DNA of 64,000 bases from contig NC_037263.1 of NCBI RefSeq assembly GCF_000002425.4, positions 13,365,792 through 13,429,791 of the forward strand. Reading direction: 5' to 3'. Made by a program: the position numbers and the translations under genes. The stretch is from Physcomitrium patens (Eukaryota > Streptophyta > Bryopsida > Funariales > Funariaceae). Shown piece after piece: positions 1-9,252 of the stretch (positions within the stretch are counted from its first letter, which is position 1; each line of letters starts with the position of its first letter). A model generated the notes under the pieces. It had not been told where the DNA came from and did no database searches. It worked only from the letters and a program-made list of their open reading frames with translations.

Positions 1-2520
1 ATGTAGGCAAATAGGACATTATACTAGTGAATATCCTAATCCAAGAGCCAATGATGAATATGCTCTAGTATGTGGAAATTATAAGCAGTCGAGACATACA
101 TATCAGCAATGCAATGCTCCATTTAATTTTAATAACTGAGACTAGCAGATTCAAATGTATAGTAAGATGGAGGATAATAATCAAGGCCCACAAGATTCTC
201 TGATAAATCGGATGGAATACATTCATGTAGTACTTACTAAGGGCCATCAAAAAAGAAAAGATCCAATTCAACAATTAAATGCATCAGTTGTAAAAGACCA
301 ATTCAACCCAGTTATGGGAATTCCAAATCCAATATCTATATTGAGAATATTACCAATGATGAGACTTGGTTCGTCTATACAACCCAATGATGTTCTCAGT
401 ACCGAGGTATTGGTTCAACTTAAACTAATACCACTATCTACAAAGTTCTCAGACATATCTTATTTGTTAAAAGATCTTTTATGGATAGACATTTCAAAAA
501 ATTTCATTCAAGTATTCTAATTCTAAATCTTGTAAAAAAAGATATATTATCTCAAAGGATTAAGTTGAAAACCATGAAAAAAAAGGCCGTGAGAATCACT
601 ACCAATATAGAACCATATGATATTTTGAAAGATTTGGATGCAATTAAACCTTCAATTTTAATGAAGCAATTGTTAGTAATCACACCAAAATATTATTTTA
701 TATTGAATTTGTTATTAATATGACATATGGCTTATAATAAAAAAAAAAATTTGAAGTTAGTTTGAATCCCGATCTGGATGCACCAACTATTGATGAATCT
801 ATTAATGGTATTCTTATTTTTAGAGTTCAAGTAGATGGAGGCTCTAGTGTGAATTTAATGACTATAGATATAATGAAGAATTTGGATTTAGCTCAGTTGT
901 TACCTACAACATTAGTATTGAGAATTGTTGACTATAGCCAGATAAAGCTTATGGATATTTTTTGTAGTATTGATACTATTATTATTAGAATCATATACAA
1001 AATTGATTATATTATTTTGAACTAAAGAACTCCATATTATCTTATCTAATCTTATTAGGTAGGCCATAGCTATATGAAATCAAAGCTAGGAATGATTGGA
1101 GCCATGGAACATTGACTATTAGAAGGATAGAGACAAGATTGTATTACAAATGTATCTAGTTCAATATCATGGAGAATCTCAATTTCTAGGTTCAAAGGAA
1201 ACATCTCACGATGAAGGTCTATTTAATGTGGAATATGATGAAGTTACCAATGCAATACAAGTTGGTGGTGACCTAGTTCATATGCAAAAGTAAGGCATAA
1301 TATACCAATGTGAAGGACCTAGAGAATATTTAGTATATCACAAGGATACTGCAAACTTCGATCATGCTATTTACAATTGGATGAATAATTCGGTAGTTAA
1401 TGAAGTTAGTGCATTGAAACCATAATTGAATAGTTCCAATTTACAAGATTATATGAAGGATTCAGAGCAGGAGAAGAAAATAAAATTAGAAGTTGTTGAA
1501 GAACTTGTATTCCAATCTATTAATCTGGGAATCAATGATGTACCGCAGATTATCAAGGCATACAATGGAATTATGGATATCAAGCTAGAAAATTGAAAGG
1601 CTTTCTTCTTAAGTCATAAATATGCTATTGTGTGGTCATATGTGGATTTAAAAGACATTCATGTTGAAGTTTATGAGCATCGTATTATTTTAGAAGTGAG
1701 TACTCAATCGATTCCTCAACGGCAATATCGACTTAATTCAAAACATTTTTTAATGGTTAAAGAAGAATTAAAATAACTTCTTGAAGTAAGTTTTATTTAT
1801 CTAGTTTTGTATAATGAATGGATTGCACCAAATGTAATGGTATCCAAAAAGAATGAAAAAATTTGAATATGTCAAGATTTTTATAAATTAAATGTGGCTA
1901 CTAAGAAAAATTTTTTTTTTTATCTTTTATGGATAGTATCTTAGATGTGGTAGCCAAGCATGAATGTCAATTCTTTTTGGATGGATTTTCGGATTATAAT
2001 CAAGTTAAAATTGTTGGAAAGGATCACCTAAAAACTACTTTTATTATGAACTAGGAGACCTTTGCTTATAAAGTTATGCTATTTGGGTTATGTAATGCCA
2101 TAGCCACATTTTAGAGGGTGATGATGCAAGCTTTTTAAGATCATTTACAAAATTTAGTAGAGATATTTTTAAATTATTTTTGTACATTTAGTACAAAGAT
2201 TGATCATTTAGAATGTCTTCGTAAGTGTTTGGATCGCTATGCCCATTATGAGATCTCGTTGAATTTGAAAAAATGTCAATTTGGAATATTGACTGGTAAT
2301 TTATTGAGACACATTGTCTCAGTGGCTGGTGTTGCTATTGCCCTAGATAAAATTATGCATATATTGGCATTATCAAAGTGAGAAACAGTGTTGGGTGTTC
2401 ATGATTTCATAGGCCATATCAATTATTATCGACAAATTCTTCATTTATTTGAAGCCATATATCAACCTTTAACTAATCTGTTAAAGAAATGAGTATCAAA
2501 TGGATCTAGTCTAATTTAGT
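1..2520 (+). mobile_element. Decayed Ty3/gypsy retrotransposon fragment (gag end, protease, RT)
   Basis: The fragment is cut by the window start and its frames are broken by many stops. Two degenerate CCHC-type zinc knuckles can be read at about 3-110 (CRQIGHYTSEY, then CGNYKQSRHTYQQC), typical of a gypsy gag C terminus. A protease core DGGSSVNL lies near 831-855. Reverse transcriptase remains run from about 1930 to 2480, with LDGFSDYNQV, a VMLFGLCNA block (normally MPFGLCNAP) and the NYYR block of the RT/RNase H boundary. The FGLCNA variant is more like Tat/Athila-type gypsy elements than the chromoviruses elsewhere in the window. No integrase or LTR was found, so the element is truncated on both sides. 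The order gag-PR-RT supports gypsy; the exact lineage is inference. Confidence 0.75.
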
Positions 2521-2616
2521 CTCAATTATGAGTTGCTTGTAATTGGTAGTATAAAGTGGATAAGTAAATAGTAAAAATAAAAAATGAAATTGAAATAAAA
2601 AATAAAAATAAAAAAT

Positions 2617-2649
<33 letters not shown>

Positions 2650-3930
2650 ACAATACAATTGAAATAAATAAAATCAAGTAATTACACTATCCAAACTTAG
2701 TCTAGTTTATTTATTGAATTTTTATTTATTAAAAAATAAAAAATAAAAATAAAAAATATATTTTTTAAAATGTAATTTTTTTATCTTTCCAAAGGTGTAA
2801 GAAACATATAAATTCTAGCTACTATGAATATGTTATAAAGATTTAAGAATAATAAGTAAATAAATAAAAAATTAAGTAAAAATATTTTACCTAAAGAGTA
2901 ACTTGGGTATAGATCAAGGGTTTGAACCTCACCAAGGCTCACATGTTGTGTATAAGGGTGTCTACGATCCTTCACACTTATTTATATCTTTTTAGTCTTT
3001 AATCTTATTTTTAGACTTTCTAATCTTCTTATCTTAGGCAATAGCCATTACAGTATCAATACTATATTAGTTTTGAGTGAATATTAATTCTTTTTGAATT
3101 ATACAAGAATGTATTGGATTTTTGGTTCTTTGATATTCATGCCCTTGATAGTAAATGATGTCCATGCATATGTCTTTGCTTCAAAAAATATTTTTTATAT
3201 CAAAAATAATAAATGATAATGTACATATATATGCTTTAATGATATTCATCTTTAAAGAATGTTGATAATGTTGATTTATTTTTTATTTTTTTATTATTTG
3301 TGGACCAATATTTAAATTATATTACTATTAAAAGTAAATATTATTTGATAAATTTTAAAAAGATATAATATAAATTAAATAATATTAAAAATATTCTAAA
3401 GTATTCTTATCCTAAATAATTAAATTATTCTTTAATAAGTGCAAATATATTTTTTAATAACATAATATTTAATTTTATTATGTTTACATATGACTTCTAT
3501 TATTATAGATTTTACTTTTTATATTTATATATGCAAATATATTATAATTTATAAATTGAACAGTATACCTCATAATTTATATTTTGAATTTAATCTTAGA
3601 TTATAAAAGAAATAAATTAATAAAATTATAATAATTATTAACCTCTTTTTTACTAATAATAAATATTATTTTATTATTAATATCATTATCATTATTGCAA
3701 TAGAGAAAATAACTATCTTTATCTACGTATATCACATCTTGGTATTCGTTTAAATACATCTCTTGACATTTTCAATACATGAAGCATATAAATATGAAAG
3801 TCCACTTAGACCATAAATAATGTAAGAAATTATTATTTCAAATACCAACTACTTTTATTTCTTAATATGAACTTCAACTCAAATCAACCTATCAATATTT
3901 TATTATATGTGTATTTTATTTTCTTGATTT

Positions 3931-3974
<44 letters not shown>

Positions 3975-4823
3975 AAAAATAAACATAGAAGATTTAAATA
4001 ATATGTACTTTAGTAAAAATGAATTTCAAAATTAAATAGTATGCACTTTAGTAAAAACAATCTCTAAGATGAATTATTTATAAATATCTGCTATGAATAC
4101 TTTTTGTTTCAATTTAAAAATTCTTCCAATAACATTTTGTCAATCTACAATTGAACAATATATTTACTTTAGAGATATCTCTATCATTTCTATTTCCATG
4201 ATAATTAATCTCATGGCCAAGACCAAGCATCTTCACTTACTCAGTCTTTTATTTAATAGTGCAAATTCTTCTTTTATTGCACGTCTTGCAAATTCTTTGT
4301 ATGCTCTTTTCTTAATTTTGAATTCTCAATTAATATGCTACAAGGATAAAACTTGAAAAAAAATTTGCTGTAGAAATAATCTGTCTACATATTATTGTTA
4401 AAATATAGAAAGAACTATAAAATTATCTAAGATAAAGTATATTTTAAATAATAATAATAATAATGATAAAATTAATGGTACATTATTAATTTTCATATCA
4501 AAAAGTAACTTTTATTAATGAAAAATTATAATATGGTTCAAAAAAAATTATATAAAAATTCATGAAGTCAATAAAAGAATTTATCAATACTTTTTAGAAT
4601 TTAATCACAAGTAAATCAATGAAAAATATAAGGTTGTTTAACTTGTAAATTTATGGAACACATCAATTAAATATTTGTTGTAGATGGGTATTTTTATTTT
4701 TTAACTTATAATTATTTTTTTATTTTTATTAAATTTTACACATACATAATATTTCTCCAATATTTGTTTAAAATTTTACAAAAATTTTCATCAAAAACAA
4801 CAAAGGAATAAATAAAAGAATAG
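2521..4823. other. AT-rich intergenic stretch
   Basis: No gene is visible. It holds a (CAA)n run at about 2618-2648 and a (TA)n run at about 3933-3970. Near 3030-3065 a short block with GGCAATAGCCATT resembles the R/U5 part of the E1 LTR (7924-7940) and is probably a scrap of an old LTR of that family. Confidence 0.5.
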
Positions 4824-5073
4824 TGTTGAGATCATTAAATGTAGTTGGTGCTCTTCATAATATTAATTGTAGACTATAGTAAATATTGTAGCTATAGTAT
4901 TTATAGTCTAATGGAGAAGTACTATTTATCCTTGAGACACAACTAGATCAATAGATTTTATGTGTGAAGCTCTCTCTCCTTAGAAACCTTCTTGTGTATA
5001 TGACTTACCACTACTCTTGTGTGTATGTGTATTACTCATTATTATTCTTAAGTCTTTCTAAACATTCTCAACA
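4824..5073 (+). repeat. 5' LTR of copia element C1
   Basis: A 250-bp direct repeat of 16784-17053, starting TGTTGAGATC and ending TTCTCAACA, preceded by the target duplication AATAG. It lacks a pyrimidine-rich stretch of about 20 bp that the 3' copy has near 16890-16915. Confidence 0.92.
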
Positions 5074-5485
5074 CATTATCAACACGACTCTCTTCTACAC
5101 ACTATCACAATTTTTTTTGTTCTAGTCTTGACTCTTCAACCTGTTGCTACTCTTGTTTAGTGTCTTCCTCATGATCTTGCTACTCTTCTTGCTAGTCCCT
5201 CATACATTAGCTGCTTGCTTAGAGCACTTGTTCTACTCTTTGCCCTGCTTGCTTAGAATACTTGATCTAGCCTAGTTCCACCTTAATTTGCTTCCTACTG
5301 CACCCCGCAACTGCCGCCAAATCTGTTGCAATTGCCATCCTGCCACCATCCATCGCTGCCATCCTACCGCCTATCCTATTGCCACTGCCGTCGCCACTGC
5401 CATCTTATCGCCCTACTGCCACTGCCCGTCGCTGCCTATCGCCGCCGTCCTATTGCTATTCTGTTGCCTTAATCTACAACCTTAT

Positions 5486-5561
<76 letters not shown>

Positions 5562-5679
5562 TAAATAATATTTTTATTTTCAAGTTCAAGTTCATCATTT
5601 TATTTGATTTTATATTTTAAGGTATGTTTTACTCAACTTTTCTCTTTGATCTTATATTTTCTTTATAGATTTATTTATA
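5074..5679 (+). other. C1 leader between LTR and gag
   Basis: Untranslated leader. It contains a GCC/TGCCAT-rich stretch at 5287-5480, which happens to be open in one frame but looks like low-complexity repeat, and a long (TA)n tract at about 5489-5550. Confidence 0.6.
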
Positions 5680-6759
5680 ATGAGTGCTTCAACATCTTCA
5701 AGTGCTTCTACTATGGTTCCAACTATTACCAATGCATCTAAACATTTTCAAGCTCTTTTATTTCTACCATTGATTGTAGATGGAAATAATTATCTATTAT
5801 GGAAAAAAATAAAAAAAACAAATTTATTTGCAAAATAACTCTTGGATGCTATTATGTTTGAAGAATCTCCTATAATAAGTATTTTTATTTCTCTTGCTAT
5901 TTGTTGGAAAGCACTTCTTCTCCTTCATCGTCATCTTGTACTTGCATTACAATATCAATACTTGGAAATAGAAGATCCTACAAAACTTTGGAAGAATCTT
6001 AAATCCAGGTTTAATCATCAAAAGACTATTTTCCTTCCACATACACGTTATAATTAGACACATTTATGTATCTTGGATTTTCTAAATTTAAATACTTTCA
6101 ATAGTGAAATATTTTATATTATCTCACAATTATGATTACGTAGACAAAGCATCTCTGAAGAAGAAATGATTGAGAAAGCTCTCCCTACATTTCTTCATAT
6201 ATCTGCTGTGCTTGCACAACAATACAAGAACATAAAATTTCACAGTCATTTTGATTTCATGTCCTATCTACTTCTTGCGAAGAAGCAAAATGAGCTAGTC
6301 TTGTGCAATGTGGAAGCTCGTCCTATTGGAACTACAATTCCAAAATCTCATGCACTTAATATTTTAAAATCTAAGAAAAAATTATATAAACATAGAAAAC
6401 ATGCTCATAAATATCAGAGTAGTCATAGTCATGACCATTTCTATCCATATAGAAAGAATAAATATTCTACTATTAATTATAGTAGAAAACAAAAATCAAA
6501 GCTGCATTCTTGTGATAAGTGTGGAATGATTGGATATTTAATACATGCATGCCATATTACAAAATATTATATTAAAATATTCCAAGAAAATAAGAAACTA
6601 CGAGCTAAGGCTAGTAAAGTTCATACCATGGATACGTCAATGGATTCAATTGGTGTTGATGACTTAGAGGCTTATATGAATGACAAAACCTCTAATGATG
6701 AATCAAATGATGCGTTCATTATTTCTACAACAACACATACTATCTTGCGAGATAGTTGA
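5680..6759 (+). pseudogene. C1 gag (copia-type), broken
   Basis: The likely start is the ATG at 5680 (MSASTSSSAS...). The N-terminal part has the copia gag signature around LIVDGNNYLLWKK. It continues through QYQYLEIEDPTKLWKNLKSRF near 5950-6010 (UBN2-like gag) to a zinc knuckle at 6511-6552, CX2CX4-Y-X4C, in which the zinc-binding His is replaced by Tyr (one C-to-T change). Several in-frame stops and frame changes, for example a TAA after FAK near 5835, show that it is not translated as one protein. Confidence 0.8.
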
Positions 6760-7483
6760 TTTTTTATTGAAAAATCTTCAACTTGGCAAAGTAAAAATAT
6801 GATGACCATGGCTGGAGCAAATACATTTTGTTTCTAAAAGGGCATAGTGATGGTAAAATTACCTGTGGATTCCATCATAAAATGTAAATATGCGATGTTT
6901 GTACCTTCAACACCTCGGAGTCTGATCAGCTACCTAGATGTGTATATTAATGGTTAATACTTCTGGACAACCATTTTAAATAGAAAAGAGATTTTGATTC
7001 TTGCGAAGAACCATAAAGTTGTTGAAAAAGCTTTTGCTATAAAAAATGATTTATACCAAATTGTGATTTGGCCTCCCATAATATTTAATTTTGTATCATC
7101 TATCACAGAGAGTTGTGTTTTTCTCTGGCATAGACAATTGGGACATCTAAGATCCACATTATTTAGAAAGATCATTCCATGTATAACTGGACATAATTTA
7201 ATGCTTGTAGATATAGACTCTATGGAATTATGTCATGCATGCATGCAAGGTAAAATGATTACTCGGCCTTCAATTTGAAAACTTCTATAAGAATTACCAC
7301 CAATGCTTGAAAGATTACATGGTGATATTTGTGGTCCTATTAATCCAATATCGAGACCATTCTGTTTATTTTATAGTCCTTGTTGATGCATCAAGTAAAC
7401 AATCACATGTTTCATTATTATCAATTCAAAACATGGTATTTGCCAATCTTATATCAATGATTATTCATTTTTGGGCACATTTT
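6760..7483 (+). pseudogene. C1 protease region and 5' part of integrase, cut by E1
   Basis: After gag come poorly preserved protease remains, then the GAG-pre-integrase zinc domain at about 7117-7260 (LWHRQLGHL ... CHACMQGK, an HHCC pattern) and the start of the integrase core, readable around HGDICGPI at about 7319. The frame runs into E1 at 7484 and resumes at 13857 after the second copy of ATTTT. Stops and frameshifts are present. Confidence 0.85.
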
Positions 7484-7827
7484 TGTCACGGCCATAATTA
7501 TGTAAGCTAATAATTACATATAGAAATAGGTAGAAGTAAGTAAAAGTAGATAAAAGTAAGTTAATTATATAATATTTAATATAAAAGCTTCCTAGAAACT
7601 TCCTAGACGCTGCTTTGACTTCATAGGTGTCTTTAATTGACTTTTTGGATTAGAAACGTGGTCAACAAGTTGGCCATGTGCCACACATGTTGTTAGCTTG
7701 AAGATCAAGCTAACTATGTGGCCCACACGTAGAAAAACTTGCCTTGTAAGTCAAAGCATGTGTCCTACAAAGTCAACACATATTGGAGGTCCTATAGAAC
7801 GTCGCCACGTAGCCCCTAATTAGATAG

Positions 7828-7859
7828 TATATATAGAGACAAGAGTGAAGGCTTCTTCA
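7828..7859 (+). promoter_or_regulatory. E1 core promoter: TATA box and predicted start of transcription
   Basis: TATATATA occupies 7828-7835. The predicted first base of the RNA is A7859, 31 nt downstream. It is chosen because the 11 nt from there are the exact complement of 8038-8048; in the related E2 the same distance is 32 nt. The start site is inferred, not observed. Confidence 0.6.
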
Positions 7860-7866
7860 CTCTTGT
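7839..7866 (+). other. 12-bp perfect inverted repeat next to the E1 TATA box
   Basis: ACAAGAGTGAAG (7839-7850), loop GCTT, CTTCACTCTTGT (7855-7866). E2 has an inverted repeat of the same size and place (58574-58601) with a largely different stem sequence, so pairing rather than sequence is kept. The right arm overlaps the proposed primer at 7859-7869. Confidence 0.75.
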
Positions 7867-7869
7867 CAA
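7859..7869 (+). other. Proposed self-primer: first 11 nt of E1 RNA
   Basis: ACTCTTGTCAA, exactly complementary to 8038-8048 just inside the element; no further pairing on either side. In Tf1 of fission yeast the first 11 nt of the mRNA fold back to prime reverse transcription; the length and layout here match that. Confidence 0.7.
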
Positions 7870-8037
7870 CTCCTTTCTTGCTTCTAGTCCAGGTTCAAGA
7901 GTCTTTAGTTTCTTGTCTTGTGGCAATAGCCATTCCAGTTTCCTTTTAATATACCTACTTGTTTATATTTTGACTTATTATATCGAGATAGCCTTTTGGT
8001 GTATATTTTTCCTCATCGAGTCTTTGTCCTTGACAGA

Positions 8038-8048
8038 TTGACAAGAGT
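8038..8048 (+). other. E1 self-primer binding site
   Basis: TTGACAAGAGT starts 2 nt after the LTR end and pairs over all 11 nt with 7859-7869. E2 has the equivalent at 58733-58743 with a different but again fully complementary sequence. No tRNA complement was recognised directly at the LTR edge. Confidence 0.7.
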
Positions 8049-8057
8049 ACACTTACA

Positions 8058-8067
8058 ATATCAGAGC
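8058..8067 (+). other. tRNA-iMet PBS-like motif in the E1 leader
   Basis: ATATCAGAGC matches the TATCAGAGC core of the usual plant initiator-Met tRNA primer binding site, but begins 22 nt inside the LTR edge, too far for a normal PBS. E2 keeps the motif at 58757-58766. It may be a relic or a back-up primer site. Confidence 0.35.
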
Positions 8068-8084
8068 TTTGTTTTTTCTTGAGT

Positions 8085-8154
8085 AAGAGTGGATTACCCC
8101 TTTCTCTTGACAAGACATAAGCGTATTAGAAGTTTGCGGATTACCCACTTCTAA
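8085..8154 (+). other. E1 leader hairpins with GGATTACCC loops
   Basis: Two stem-loops. The first pairs AAGAG (8085-8089) with CTCTT (8104-8108) around TGGATTACCCC. The second pairs TTAGAAGT (8126-8133) perfectly with ACTTCTAA (8147-8154) around the loop TTGCGGATTACCC. E2 has matching hairpins with altered stems. Position between the primer site and gag would suit a packaging or dimerisation signal; that role is inference. Confidence 0.65.
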
Positions 8155-8247
8155 ACTGATATCGTTCTTAGTATCTTCTTTGTTATCAAGTCTTTCTTTT
8201 CTTTTGTCTTGAGCAATATCAAACAAATTTTTCTTCTTAGTGTCATT

Positions 8248-9252
8248 ATGGTAGAACTTGTTGAAATGAAGAGTGCAATGGCACAAATGCAAGAGCAAAT
8301 GAGGGAGTTAATGCTTGCGATGCATCAACTCAATTTACCAACACATGAAAGAACAAGAATAGCAGAAAGTGGAGATATAGAGATGATCGGAGCTGCTTCA
8401 ACATCTACAACAAATCACGTTCCTTCTCCAATTGTACAACACCCTATAAGCACTAGAGAACCAAGAATTGCCTTACCTGAGAAATTTGATGGTACGAGAT
8501 CAAAGTTTCGAGGGTTCATCAATCAAGTACAATTGGCAATTGAACTTCAACCGCAAAGCTATCCAACTCCAAGATCACAAGTCAGGTTTATTGGCACTCT
8601 ACTTTCTGGTTCTGCATTATCGTGGTTTTCGTCTTTTCTTGAACAACGAAATCCAATATTGGACAATTTGGAAGCTTTTTTGGCGGAGTTTCGATCTATG
8701 TATGGTGAACACGATGCAACTCGTGTTGCAACAAATAAGATCCGAATTCTGCGACAAGAAAATCGCTCAGTAACAGTATATGCTTCACAATTTCGACAAC
8801 TTGCAATTGACATCAAGTAGGATGATGCTGCACTCATCAGTCAATTTCTTTATGGATTGCAATACGAAGTAAAGAAATTGATGCTCAACTTACCTGATCC
8901 TCAAACTTTGAGTCAAGCAATCGATTTTGCGGTAAAATGTGATAATCGACTTTTTGAATTTCGATCTGAGAATCATTCACGGGAACCTCAACGTTATTAC
9001 TCAATGGCAACATCAACATCTTTGTCAAACGTACATTCGAAAGTAGAAGACATGCAAATTGACGCGGTACGTTTTAAACCTCTAACTGAGCAAGAAAAGA
9101 TTCGTCGTCGTCAAGAAGGATTATGTTTATATTGCGGAGAACCTAAGCACACTGCTCAACATTGTCCAAAGAAACGACGCAACTATAAAATGAGGGGTAC
9201 GACGGTCAAAGAAGACAACATGTCGGAAAACGGATTCGTCCAGCTACAATAG
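8248..9252 (+). pseudogene. gag: E1 gag (one nonsense codon)
   Basis: Structural protein of the retrotransposon particle. The first in-frame ATG with a plausible N terminus is 8248, giving 334 codons. Residues about 1-30 are Met/Gln/Glu-rich and likely coiled-coil. A retrotransposon gag (capsid-like) domain covers roughly residues 75-235, with FDGTRSKFRGF, LSWFSSFLE and the VYASQFRQL stretch. A CCHC knuckle CX2CX4HX4C at 9124-9165 (CLYCGEPKHTAQHC) should bind RNA. Codon 191 (8818-8820) is TAG where E2 has Trp, so the copy would give a truncated Gag; the rest of the frame is intact. The frame ends at TAG 9250-9252 inside a conserved hairpin loop, and pol continues in the -1 frame. Confidence 0.92.

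Larger units (their letters stand above)
7484..8035 (+). repeat. 5' LTR of E1
   Basis: A 552-bp direct repeat of 13305-13856. The U3 part contains degenerate 20-bp periodic repeats around AAGTTGGCCATG (about 7660-7790) and a weak heat-shock-like stretch with TTC and GAA triplets near 7588-7606. A TATA box lies at 7828-7835. Confidence 0.97.

Noticed and set aside
2920-2960. GGTTTGAACCTC as a tRNA or SINE B box
   Set aside because: No convincing A box or cloverleaf upstream, and no repeat ends found.
5288-5488. Cys/Pro-rich 66-codon ORF in the C1 leader
   Set aside because: It is a product of GCC/CCAT repeats within a retrotransposon leader.
9247-9252. CAA TAG at the end of gag as a stop-codon readthrough site
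   Set aside because: Pol is in the -1 frame, not in frame with gag, and that frame is open and conserved before the stop, so frameshifting explains it better.
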